A stretch of 64,000 bases of DNA. It comes from an uncultured Coriobacteriaceae bacterium. Lineage in GTDB: Bacteria > Actinomycetota > Coriobacteriia > Coriobacteriales > Atopobiaceae. A program made the translations under genes and the position numbers. The DNA lies in NCBI GenBank assembly GCA_902778135.1, contig CACYWP010000010.1, forward strand, positions 38,670-102,669. Direction: 5' to 3'. The notes under the pieces are model-generated. The model saw only the letters and a program-made list of their open reading frames with translations, was not told where the DNA came from and did no database searches. Shown in pieces: positions 9,354 through 17,409 of this stretch. Each line of letters opens with the position of its first letter. Position 1 is the stretch's first letter.

Positions 9354-11294
9354 TTACAGGTCCTCCAGCTCGCGCAGCCACAGACGGCTGACCGCATCGC
9401 TGGGCATGCGCAGGTCGCCGCGCGGGCTGACCGCGACGCTGCCCACCTTCGGGCCGTCAGGCAGGCAGCTGCGCTTGAATTGCTGGTTGAAGAAGCGCCG
9501 GTAGAAGACCTTGAGCCAGGCGAGGATCGTCGTGCTGTCGTAGACGTCGCCCCACGCGTGGCAGGCCAGGCGGTACACCTTGCGCGGGGTCGTGCCGCGA
9601 CGCAGCACCTGGTACAGGTAGAAGTCGTGCAGCTCGTAGGGGCCGACGAGGTCCTCGGTCTGCTGGGCGATGGTGCCATCCTCGTTGGCGGGCAGCAGCT
9701 CGGGACTAACGGGCGTGTCCAGCACGTCGTAGAGAATGTCCGCCTCGGCCTCGTTCCCGCAGGTGTCGGCCACATAGCGCACCAGATGGCGCACGAGGGT
9801 CTTGGGCACGCCGCCGTTGACGCCGTACATGCTCATATGGTCGCCGTTGTAGGTGGCCCAACCCAACGCCAGCTCGGAGAGGTCGCCGGTGCCGATGACG
9901 AGGCCTCCCTCCTGGTTGGCGATGTCCATGATGATCTGGGTGCGCTCGCGGGCCTGGCTGTTCTCGTAGGTCACGTCGTGGATGCTCTCGTCATGCCCGA
10001 TGTCGGCGAAGTGCTGACGCACCGCCGCGGCGATGCTCACCTCGCGCAGCTGGACGCCCAGCGCGTCGGAGAGCGTGGTGGCGTTGCCATGGGTGCGCTC
10101 GGTGGTGCCAAAGCCCGGCATGGTCACGGCGATGATGCCCTGTCGGTCCAGTCCCAGCAGGTCGAAGGCACGCACCGTCACCAGCAGGGCGAGGGTCGAA
10201 TCCAGGCCGCCGGACACGCCAATCACCGCGCAGCTGCTGTGCGTGTGGTCGAGGCGCTTGGCAAGGCCCCATGCCTGGATCGAGAAGACGTCCTCGCAGC
10301 GGGCGTCACGCTCTGCGCCATCGGCCGGGACGAAGGGGCGGGCGTCCACGTGGCGCGTCAGGCGGGTTTCGGTACGGCCCAGGTCGAAGGAGACCTCGAG
10401 GTATCCCTGCCCGTCCGGCCCCATCGCGCTGGGAGCCGTCCGGAAGGTCGACATGCGCAGGCGCTCCTGGACGATGGCGGACACGTCGAGCTCGCTGACG
10501 GCAGAGCCGGGGCCGAACGGCGCGGACTCCGCCAGCATCGCGCCGTTCTCCGCAACCATGTCGTGCCCGGCAAAGACCACGTCGGTCGTGGACTCGCCCC
10601 ATCCGGCACTGGTGTACACGTATCCGCAGACCAGGCGCGCGCTCTGGCCAGCGACCAGCGCACGGCGGTACGCAGCCTTGCCCACGATGGCGTTGGAGGC
10701 GGAGAGATTGACGATGACGGTCGCCCCCGCCAAGGCATGGCTTATGGAGGGCGGGTTCGGCGCCCACAGGTCCTCGCAGACCTCTGCGGCAACGACGAGT
10801 TCGGGCATGCTCTTGCAGTGCAGCAGGACGTTGGTGCCGAAGGCGACGGGCTCCTCCTGCGAGAGGTCCAGCAGGCACTGGAAGCCGGGCACCGCCGGGG
10901 CGAAGTGCCTCATCTCGTAGAACTCGTTGTAGTTGGGCACATGGGTCTTGGGGATCAGGGCCAGGATCTCGCCGGCACAGAGGGCGGCCGCGCAGTTGTA
11001 CAGCTTGCCGTTCACGCGCCACGGTACGCCGACGAAGATGAGCGCATCGAAGTCGGCCGTCTGGTCGGCAAGGGAGAAGAGCCCCCGCTGGGCTGCGTCG
11101 AGCAGCGCGTCCTGCCAGAAGAGATCCTCGCAGGTGTAGCCCGTGATGCACAGCTCCGGCAGGACGACGATCTTGGCCTCGTCCTCCAGGCAGGCGGAAC
11201 GCACCACATTCAGGCAGCTCTCGACGTTGAAGGCGACGTCTGCGACGCGTACCTCGGGGGTCTTCGCGGCAACCTTGACAAATCCGTCACGCAT
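9354..11294 (-). CDS. nadE: NAD+ synthase, glutamine-hydrolysing
   Basis: Amidates nicotinate adenine dinucleotide to NAD+ using ammonia from glutamine. It is the two-domain form of 646 aa. The N-terminal nitrilase-fold amidase shows the Glu-Lys-Cys triad within LPELCITGYTCEDLF, IPKTHVPNYNEF and AAEVCEDLWAPNPP. The C-terminal synthetase begins with the ATP loop GVSGGLDSTLALLV and includes GTGDLSELALGWATYNGDHMSMYGVNGGVPKTLV. The ATG follows AGGAG-like bases (CGAGGAGTTCCC). Downstream is the DUF4428-type gene; upstream are two copies of the dispersed repeat. Confidence 0.97.
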   Translation of the reverse strand: MRDGFVKVAAKTPEVRVADVAFNVESCLNVVRSACLEDEAKIVVLPELCITGYTCEDLFWQDALLDAAQRGLFSLADQTADFDALIFVGVPWRVNGKLYNCAAALCAGEILALIPKTHVPNYNEFYEMRHFAPAVPGFQCLLDLSQEEPVAFGTNVLLHCKSMPELVVAAEVCEDLWAPNPPSISHALAGATVIVNLSASNAIVGKAAYRRALVAGQSARLVCGYVYTSAGWGESTTDVVFAGHDMVAENGAMLAESAPFGPGSAVSELDVSAIVQERLRMSTFRTAPSAMGPDGQGYLEVSFDLGRTETRLTRHVDARPFVPADGAERDARCEDVFSIQAWGLAKRLDHTHSSCAVIGVSGGLDSTLALLVTVRAFDLLGLDRQGIIAVTMPGFGTTERTHGNATTLSDALGVQLREVSIAAAVRQHFADIGHDESIHDVTYENSQARERTQIIMDIANQEGGLVIGTGDLSELALGWATYNGDHMSMYGVNGGVPKTLVRHLVRYVADTCGNEAEADILYDVLDTPVSPELLPANEDGTIAQQTEDLVGPYELHDFYLYQVLRRGTTPRKVYRLACHAWGDVYDSTTILAWLKVFYRRFFNQQFKRSCLPDGPKVGSVAVSPRGDLRMPSDAVSRLWLRELEDL

Positions 11295-11373
11295 GGGAAC
11301 TCCTCGACGAAGGTTTTTGCATGCATCACATGGTATAGGAACCCCCGGACCAGCGACGCCTCAAAGGTCCGTC

Positions 11374-11458
11374 CTTCGTCCATCTGGGACGGTTCTCCAC
11401 GGTCGAAAACCCGTCCGGCGGACCGTTCGTCCATCTGGGACGAATCCCGATGGTTGGA
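11374..11458 (+). repeat. Two tandem copies of the dispersed intergenic repeat
   Basis: Copy 1 (about 11,374-11,408) reads TTCGTCCATCTGGGACGG then TTCTCCACGGTCGAA. Copy 2 (about 11,425-11,458) begins the same way but has diverged on the right (GACGAATCCCGATGGTTGG). They sit between the end of the amidohydrolase gene and the start of nadE. Confidence 0.85.
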
Positions 11459-11467
11459 TCATGTCAT

Positions 11468-13081
11468 CTAGGCGCCTAGGTACGTGTGCAGGCAGGTCGC
11501 GTGCTGAATGGCATCGTCGGCGCAGGTCAGCAGGTTGGTGTCCCACACGCACACGTCCGCGAGCTTGCCCGGCTCGAGGCTTCCAAGCTCGCGTTCGCGA
11601 CCTACAGCCACCGCGCCACCCAGACCATAGGCCCGCAACGCCTGCGCGCGCGTGAGGCAGTGCTCTGGGTACCAGCCGCCCTCGGGCTCGTGGTCCACAG
11701 GCGTCCGTCGCGTGACCGCCGTGTAGAGCACGTCCATGCTGGTAGGAGGCACAACCGGGGCATCCGTTCCCAACGCGAGCTTCACGCCCGCATCCAACAT
11801 CCCCGCAAACGGCCACATGCGCCGCGCCCGCCACTCCCCCAGGTCGCGTGCCGGCTGGGCCAGGTCGATCGTTACGTGCGGCGGCTGTACCGACGCCACC
11901 ACACGAGCCTCGCGCAGACGCGCGATGTCGGCGGGCTGGATGTCCTCGATGTGCTCCATGGTGTTGCGTCCCTGCGTGGGGGCACCAAAGCGCCGATACG
12001 CCTCGTCAAAGATGTCGATGGCCGCGTGCACCGCCGCGTCCCCGATAGTATGGATGCGCACCGAGTGCCCACGTGCGGCGGCAGCCAGCACCAGCTCGCG
12101 CATACGTTCGGGGGCAACCGTGGGCCGCCCCACATCGCCGACAAAGCGCGCGTTCTCGTACTCCTCGGTGCACCAGGCGGTATGCTGGCTGCTCACGCCG
12201 TCAAAGAACTGCTTGAAGCCCGGTGCGCGCAAGCGCGTGCCCGTAAGGCGCGCCTGCAGGCTTTCGAGGTTGGATTGGTCGTCAGAGAGCGTCGGGAACA
12301 GGTGCGCCCGCACCGTCAGGTCGCCCGAAGTCTCAAGCGCCTCGTATACCTGTGGGTTTATGCCATCCGCCCCCGGCAGCAACGAGAGCGCCATGTCGCA
12401 GACCGAGGTGATGCCCATGCCACGCAGACGGGCGAAGTAGTCGCGGTAGATGGCACACAGCTGCTCGGTGGTAAAGCTCGACAGCACGCGCGCCACATAT
12501 ACCATGCCCGCAGCCTCGCGGATGACGCCCGTCAGATGGCCATGCTCATCGCGGTCGAAGCTACCGCCTGCGGGAGGCTCGGTGTCGTCGTCAATGCCCA
12601 AGGCGCGGAGGCCGGCGGTGTTGGTCCACAGCGTGTGCGCGTCGCCCGAGTACATGGCCACGGGCCGGTTGGGGAACGCTGCGTCAAGCGAGGCGCGGGT
12701 AGGGACGACAGGCGGATTCCACAGGGCCTCGCGCCAGCCGTGGGAAACGAGCCACGAGCCGTCATCGGGACGGTCGGCGGCCCACGCCTGCAGGTGTGCC
12801 ACGCAGTCGGCTTCGGAAGTGCCCGCGTATTCGGTGGCCAGCGCACTCGGGAAGAGGGCCGCATGGAACACATGCTGGTGCGCGTCATGGAATCCAGGGC
12901 AGACGAAAGCGTCGCCCCAGTCCTCCACGAGGGCACCCTGGGCAAGCTCGTTGGCCTGACCGCGCGGTGCAACCGCGCTCACGCGACCGTCGCGCACCGC
13001 AATTGCCAGTGGGCGAGCCTCGTCGCAGCCCTGCTCACCAGTGAATACGTTAGCCGATGTTATGACATAGTCAGGCTTCAT
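11468..13081 (-). CDS. Metal-dependent amidohydrolase (YtcJ-like, amidohydrolase 3 family)
   Basis: 537 aa, a probable cytoplasmic hydrolase of C-N bonds; the substrate cannot be read from the sequence. The metal-binding HDAHQH motif is at residues 65-70 after the strand PGF. Later come IHTIGDAAVHAAID (His ligands of the barrel), MEHIEDIQPADIARL and LALGTDAPVVPPTSMDVLY, where Asp in GTDAP is the usual catalytic aspartate. An N-terminal beta-sandwich strand set (residues 1-60) and its C-terminal return are typical. The ATG at 13,081 has GGGAG about 7 bases upstream. It stands alone between the beta-repeat protein and nadE. Confidence 0.88.
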   Translation of the reverse strand: MKPDYVITSANVFTGEQGCDEARPLAIAVRDGRVSAVAPRGQANELAQGALVEDWGDAFVCPGFHDAHQHVFHAALFPSALATEYAGTSEADCVAHLQAWAADRPDDGSWLVSHGWREALWNPPVVPTRASLDAAFPNRPVAMYSGDAHTLWTNTAGLRALGIDDDTEPPAGGSFDRDEHGHLTGVIREAAGMVYVARVLSSFTTEQLCAIYRDYFARLRGMGITSVCDMALSLLPGADGINPQVYEALETSGDLTVRAHLFPTLSDDQSNLESLQARLTGTRLRAPGFKQFFDGVSSQHTAWCTEEYENARFVGDVGRPTVAPERMRELVLAAAARGHSVRIHTIGDAAVHAAIDIFDEAYRRFGAPTQGRNTMEHIEDIQPADIARLREARVVASVQPPHVTIDLAQPARDLGEWRARRMWPFAGMLDAGVKLALGTDAPVVPPTSMDVLYTAVTRRTPVDHEPEGGWYPEHCLTRAQALRAYGLGGAVAVGRERELGSLEPGKLADVCVWDTNLLTCADDAIQHATCLHTYLGA

Positions 13082-13159
13082 GTGAGACTCCCTGCCATAG
13101 GTTTCCCGCGACCAGTCTAGCGCGCCTATGCAGAGTCGTGGGAGGGATTCTGCCTGTGG

Positions 13160-14023
13160 TCAGCGCTTGCCAATGTGCGCGGTACCACTCGAGACGCTCA
13201 TGTTCAGCGACATCCCGCCGTCTCCGGCAACGAGCCTGCCGTCACGCTCGGTTGTCTTGAAGTCGCAGTCGAACGAGCCAGCGCCCACCTTCACTTGGGC
13301 CGTGAAGCCCGCGTCTCTTGGAAGGAGCAGATCCACGGTCCCGCTGCTGGCTTCCAGATTGGCCTTCTTGGGCGTCGTGTCCGTACGCACGCGAGCGGTG
13401 CCACTCGTCACACCCACGGCAATCGACGAGCTCACGGTGCCATCGAAGCCAATGTGCCCGCTGCTTGCGCTGCAAGTCAGGTCGCGCACAGCCACGTCCT
13501 TGGCCTTCATGACGCCCGCTTCAAAGTGCGCACTCAGGGTTTCGCACGTTATGTCCTCCAGGGCATACTCGCCCGACGATCCGCTGACCGTCACGGTCCT
13601 CAACCGATTGGCACAGCTCCTGGGCAGGGTTATCGTCAAGGTCTTTTCCCGCGCAGCCGGGGACGGTGTGAAGGAAGGCTCGAGGTCCCCATAACGAACG
13701 ACAAGCTCGCCCCCCTTGCCTTCGATCGTCATATGCGGCGTGTCGCTCCAACCCTCGGGAGCCGTCTCCGAGATGGCAATCTGCCCGCCGAGCTTGCTGT
13801 CGCCGACCACGACAACGCTTGCCGAGCCCACGTTCCACTCGATGCGCAGGTCGTCCACCTGATTGGCATCAACGTATCTCATCGCCGTGTACTCTTCGGA
13901 CACACGCGTGCGACTGCATCCTGCCATGCCCCAATGACGCGAGTTCGCCAAAGTCGGGGCACCAAGCGCCACAACGAGCGCTGTACCCGCAGCCACGAGC
14001 TTCTGTAGGTGCACGGTAATCAC
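13160..14023 (-). CDS. Secreted DUF4097-like beta-strand repeat protein
   Basis: 287 aa from a GTG with GAGGA 6 bases upstream. Residues about 8-27 form a signal-like hydrophobic segment (LVAAGTALVVALGAP). The rest is a run of short beta strands with repeated serine/glycine turns (VSGSSGEYALEDITCETLSAHFEAGVMKAKDV, SASSGHIGFDG, VTSGTARVRTD, ASSGTVDLLLP, VSSGTAHIG), the pattern of the DUF4097 adhesin-like fold. Function is unknown; members are often coupled to membrane stress systems, but none is adjacent here. It ends 78 bases from the amidohydrolase start. Confidence 0.75.
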   Translation of the reverse strand: MITVHLQKLVAAGTALVVALGAPTLANSRHWGMAGCSRTRVSEEYTAMRYVDANQVDDLRIEWNVGSASVVVVGDSKLGGQIAISETAPEGWSDTPHMTIEGKGGELVVRYGDLEPSFTPSPAAREKTLTITLPRSCANRLRTVTVSGSSGEYALEDITCETLSAHFEAGVMKAKDVAVRDLTCSASSGHIGFDGTVSSSIAVGVTSGTARVRTDTTPKKANLEASSGTVDLLLPRDAGFTAQVKVGAGSFDCDFKTTERDGRLVAGDGGMSLNMSVSSGTAHIGKR

Positions 14024-14043
14024 AGAGGCTTCCTCGCCAACCT

Positions 14044-14130
14044 CGGGTTCGACCGTCTGGGACGGTTCTCCGCGGTCGAAAGGTTATAGATGTTTCGACC
14101 GCGGAGAACCGTCCCAGACGGTCGAACCCG
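14044..14130. repeat. Paired dispersed repeat forming a perfect 38-bp inverted repeat
   Basis: The left arm is 14,044-14,081 and the right arm 14,093-14,130. They are exact reverse complements around an 11-base spacer (GGTTATAGATG). Each arm is a full copy of the dispersed repeat with ends TTCGACC and GGTCGAA. It occupies the gap between the ABC ATPase gene and the DUF4097-like gene and would form a very stable RNA hairpin in either direction. Confidence 0.95.
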
Positions 14131-14145
14131 CGTGCCACGAATGCC

Positions 14146-14904
14146 CTAGTCCTCCAGATAGCGCGCCAGGAACTCGCGCGTACGCGGCAGCTGCGGGTCG
14201 GTGAACATCTGCTGGGGGTCGCCCTGTTCGGCGATGACGCCCTGGTCCATGAACACGACCTTGTCCGAGACGTTCTTGGCGAAGGCCATCTCGTGCGTGA
14301 CCACGACCATCGTCATGCCCTCGGCCGCCAGGTCGCGCATGACGTTGAGAACCTCGCCCACGATCTCGGGGTCGAGCGCGGAGGTCGGCTCGTCGAAGAG
14401 CATCAGGTCGGGCTTCATGCAGAGGGCTCGCGCGATGGCCACACGTTGCTTCTGGCCGCCGGAAAGCGAGGTCGCAGGCGCATTGATGAAGTCCGAAAGC
14501 CCCACGGCCTCCAAGTTCCTGCGCGCCACGTCCTCGGCCTCGGCCTTGCCCATCTTCTTGAGGGTGACGGGCGCCAGCGTGCAGTTGTCCAGCACGTTCT
14601 TGTTGTTGAACAGGTTGAAGCTCTGGAAGACCATGCCGATCTTCTCGCGCAGACGGTTGATGTTGACGCGGTCGGCCGCCAGGTCCTCGCCGTGGAACCA
14701 GATGTGGCCGGAGTCGGGCGTCTCGAGCAGGTTCATGCAGCGCAGCAGCGTGGACTTGCCGCTACCCGACGCACCGATGATGGTCACGACCTCACCGGGC
14801 ATCACGGCAAAGTCGATGTCCTTCAGCACCAGATGGCTGCCAAACGACTTGCGCAGGTTCTCCACGCGAATGAGCGGCTCGGCCGCAGTGTTATCCAGAC
14901 CCAT
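14146..14904 (-). CDS. Polar amino acid ABC transporter ATP-binding protein (GlnQ/HisP type)
   Basis: 252 aa, the energy-coupling subunit of an amino acid importer. The Walker A is GASGSGKST, the Q-loop [15 protein letters not shown], the signature [15 protein letters not shown], the Walker [15 protein letters not shown], and the switch histidine VVVTHEM. All essential residues are present. The start ATG is 3 bases after the permease stop codon, so the two are translationally coupled. It is the last gene of the binding protein-permease-ATPase operon, and a strong inverted repeat lies just beyond it. Substrate specificity is not visible. Confidence 0.95.
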   Translation of the reverse strand: MGLDNTAAEPLIRVENLRKSFGSHLVLKDIDFAVMPGEVVTIIGASGSGKSTLLRCMNLLETPDSGHIWFHGEDLAADRVNINRLREKIGMVFQSFNLFNNKNVLDNCTLAPVTLKKMGKAEAEDVARRNLEAVGLSDFINAPATSLSGGQKQRVAIARALCMKPDLMLFDEPTSALDPEIVGEVLNVMRDLAAEGMTMVVVTHEMAFAKNVSDKVVFMDQGVIAEQGDPQQMFTDPQLPRTREFLARYLED

Positions 14905-14907
14905 GGC

Positions 14908-16173
14908 CTACCTCGCCTTCTTCTTGTCGAGCGAATACTCGGAGCTGCCCGTGCCTGCTACGGTGCCGACCGTGGCGTTCATGTCGGAGACGCTGGTCAG
15001 GGGCTGGGGCTCCACCGAGAGCCGCTGGGCGAACTTGCCCAGCAGCCAGCTGGCCACCATGGTCAGGCACAGGTAGCACAGCGCCGCGACCACGTAGAGC
15101 TCGACCTGCTTGAAGTAGATGCCCACCACGGTCTTGGTGGCAAACATCAGGTCGAACACGCCGATGACCGAGAGCACCGAGGAGTCCTTGATATTGACGA
15201 CCAGCTCGTTGGAGAGCGCGGGGATGGCGTTCTTGATGCCCTGCGGGAAGACCACCTTAATCATGGCCTGCCACTGCGACAGGCCCAGCGAGCGCGCTGC
15301 CTCGTTCTGGCCAGGGTCGACGGCCTCGATGCCGCCGCGCAGGACCTCCATCATGTACGCGGTGGAGTTGAGCGAGATGGTCACGAGGCCGGCCACGAAG
15401 GTGGACCACACCTTGCCGATCTCGCTCACCGTCATGCCCGAGTTGCGCAGCAGGCCAAAGCCCGCGAAGTAGATGAGCATGCCCTGGACCATCATGGGCG
15501 TGCCGCGCACCACGGTCGAGTAGACCTTGGCAAAGGCCGTGCCAAAGGTCTTGAAGAAGCGCACGGCGTCGTTGTCGCAGCGGTCGACCTGCTGGATGCG
15601 CAGGAACACCAGCAGAATGGCCAGCACGAAGGCGATGAGCGTGCCAAAGACCGACAGGCCCACCGTGGTGAGGATGCCCTGGCCGATGATTCCATAGCTC
15701 TTGTCCAGCATGTAGACGATGGAGCTGAGGAAGTCGGAAGGATTCTTGTCGTGGCTGAGGCTGTCGGACACCACCGAGAGGAAGCCCATCACCGCGCGGT
15801 CGACGAACAGCGCCGCAGTGACGGCGCACACCGCATACGAGCCAAGGCGAAGCGCGGCCTTGGCGGCAGGCTTGGTGAAGGGCGAGGTACGCTGGTATGC
15901 GTCACCCTTCCAGTGCGTGAGCTTCCACACGAGTGCGACTGCCGAGAGGGCGAGCCATGCCATGAGGAACCAATACATGGCGACCTCGACCGTATAGGCA
16001 CCGCGCAGGAAGCTCATGGCCGAACGCCTCTGCAGCGAGAACCAGATGCCCACGGCCGCCACGAACGACGTCGCGAGGAAGACGTAACGATGGTCACTGA
16101 TAACGAACTGCTTGATCTTGCGAAGACGCGACAAGGTGCACGCCCTTTCCCCGAACCGACGCTCCCATGGCAC
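14908..16173 (-). CDS. Amino acid ABC transporter permease with long N-terminal membrane extension
   Basis: Up to 421 aa from the GTG at 16,173; a TTG at 16,134 preceded by GGAAAGGG is an alternative start. HisM/GlnP-type permeases are usually 220-250 aa. Here the permease core occupies about residues 165-380, with SYGIIGQGILTTVGLSVFGTL, the conserved VVRGTPMMVQGMLIYF and the ATPase-contact EAARSLGLSQWQAMIKVVFPQGIKNAIPAL. The extra 150 or so N-terminal residues contain about three hydrophobic helices. A roughly 40-residue hydrophilic tail ends SLDKKKAR. A hairpin separates it from the binding-protein gene. Confidence 0.92.
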   Translation of the reverse strand: MPWERRFGERACTLSRLRKIKQFVISDHRYVFLATSFVAAVGIWFSLQRRSAMSFLRGAYTVEVAMYWFLMAWLALSAVALVWKLTHWKGDAYQRTSPFTKPAAKAALRLGSYAVCAVTAALFVDRAVMGFLSVVSDSLSHDKNPSDFLSSIVYMLDKSYGIIGQGILTTVGLSVFGTLIAFVLAILLVFLRIQQVDRCDNDAVRFFKTFGTAFAKVYSTVVRGTPMMVQGMLIYFAGFGLLRNSGMTVSEIGKVWSTFVAGLVTISLNSTAYMMEVLRGGIEAVDPGQNEAARSLGLSQWQAMIKVVFPQGIKNAIPALSNELVVNIKDSSVLSVIGVFDLMFATKTVVGIYFKQVELYVVAALCYLCLTMVASWLLGKFAQRLSVEPQPLTSVSDMNATVGTVAGTGSSEYSLDKKKAR

Positions 16174-16203
16174 TGGAGCTCACCCATGCGGCCGTGATGG
16201 GTT

Positions 16204-16237
16204 GCTCCCCCTCTCCCCCATGGGGAAGAGGGGGAGC
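16204..16237 (-). other. Intergenic mRNA hairpin between binding-protein and permease genes
   Basis: GCTCCCCCTCT and its complement AGAGGGGGAGC, extended by a further C-rich/G-rich stretch, form a stem of about 15 bp with one bulged base and almost no loop. There is no T run. Such structures after a binding-protein gene commonly protect its transcript or partly terminate it, so that more binding protein than permease is made. That role is inferred here. Confidence 0.6.
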
Positions 16238-16257
16238 AGCCTCCTCAGTCTTGCGTG

Positions 16258-17181
16258 TTACTCCGGCTGACGCTCCACGGCGGCGGCCCAGATGTCCTGA
16301 CGCTGAGCCTCGTCGATGGTGGCGAGGATGTCGTTCATCTGCGCGACGATGTCGTCGTTGCCCTTGGAGATGCCGATGTTGACGGGCACCTCCTCGGAGA
16401 AGCCCTTGCCCTCGTCGAAGATGAGGCCCACGAGCTCGGGATGCGCGTCGGTCATCGACTGGATGTTGCCCACGTCGAAGGTGATGGCGTCGCAGGAGCC
16501 GGCGAGCAGGTTGGAGATCTGGTCGGGCACGGTGGGCACGGGGCTCAGGTGGTTGACGCCCTCGATCTCGTCGATGACGTCGTCGAGCAGGGTGTCCTTC
16601 TGGCCGAGGACGGCCGCGCCCTTGAAGTCCTGGATGGAGGTGGCGTTCTCGTATGCGGAGCCCTTCTGCACCATGAGGCCATAGGTGCCCACGTAGTAGG
16701 GCTCGGTGAAGTCGATGGACTCCATGCGCTCGGGCGTGGCGGTCATGCCGGCGATGATGACGTCGATCTGACCCTGGCCCAGCGCCTCGATGAGGCCGTC
16801 CCACTCCAGCTTGACGGCGATGGGCTCGAGCCCGAGACCCTCGGCGACCGTCTTGGCAATCTGGACGTCGTAGCCGTCGGCGAAGGCACCGCTGACGTTC
16901 TCGATGGGGATGGTGAACTCGGACTCCTCGGTGGCCTGCCAGTTGTAGGGGGCGTAGGCAGCCTCCATGCCCACGCGCAGGGTGCCGTCAGCGGCAAACG
17001 CGGAGCCAGCGGCGGCATCGGCGGCGTCGGGAGCGGCATCATCCTCATTTGCCGCGGGGCCGCAGGCGGTCAGGCCCAGCGAGAGGGTCGCCAGACCGGA
17101 GAGCTTGAGGAAGTCACGACGCGAGACCTTCTGGAGTGACTGATACATGTCGGAGGTAGCATTGATACGGGTGTCTGCCAT
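16258..17181 (-). CDS. Amino acid ABC transporter substrate-binding lipoprotein with Tat-type signal
   Basis: 307 aa, the extracytoplasmic receptor of the importer. The signal region combines a twin-arginine motif (SRRDFLKLSG, residues 20-29) with a lipobox (LTAC, Cys near residue 40), so it is probably exported folded by Tat and lipid-anchored. An Asp/Ala-rich linker leads to the solute-binding domain: LRVGMEAAYAPYNW, GYDVQIAKTVAEGLGL, VKLEWDGLIEALGQGQIDVIIAGMTATPERMESIDFTEPY. The ligand cannot be decided. The ATG is preceded by AGGGAGAAAGAGGTTCGTC. First gene of the operon. Confidence 0.95.
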   Translation of the reverse strand: MADTRINATSDMYQSLQKVSRRDFLKLSGLATLSLGLTACGPAANEDDAAPDAADAAAGSAFAADGTLRVGMEAAYAPYNWQATEESEFTIPIENVSGAFADGYDVQIAKTVAEGLGLEPIAVKLEWDGLIEALGQGQIDVIIAGMTATPERMESIDFTEPYYVGTYGLMVQKGSAYENATSIQDFKGAAVLGQKDTLLDDVIDEIEGVNHLSPVPTVPDQISNLLAGSCDAITFDVGNIQSMTDAHPELVGLIFDEGKGFSEEVPVNIGISKGNDDIVAQMNDILATIDEAQRQDIWAAAVERQPE

Positions 17182-17232
17182 GACGAACCTCTTTCTCCCT
17201 GGTTTGTGAGACCCCTTTCACGCAGCGCAACC

Positions 17233-17253
17233 GGAGGGGACCCATTCCCCTCC
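17233..17253 (-). other. Leader hairpin upstream of the amino acid transporter operon
   Basis: GGAGGGG and CCCCTCC form a 7-bp GC-only stem in the leader, 52 bases before the start codon. No T run follows it on the minus strand. It could influence expression, but nothing identifies it as a known riboswitch. Confidence 0.3.
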
Positions 17254-17383
17254 CCCTTGCAACCCAATGCGAGAAAGTCCCGCCGCGTATTGGATAAGGT
17301 AAGAGTCTGGCGCAGCTGAAGCAAGCGCACGGCCAAGTTTGATACATGTCGGCAACAGCGACCCAAGCAACAGCAACAGCCCC

Positions 17384-17407
17384 GTTCGTCCATCTGGGAC
17401 GGTCGAA
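17384..17407 (+). repeat. Dispersed intergenic repeat, internally deleted copy
   Basis: TCGTCCATCTGGGACGGTCGAA joins the left half of the repeat directly to the right end GGTCGAA, losing the central TTCTCC part. It lies 2 bases from the stop codon of the tsaB/rimI/tsaD fusion. Confidence 0.7.
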
Positions 17408-17409
17408 GG

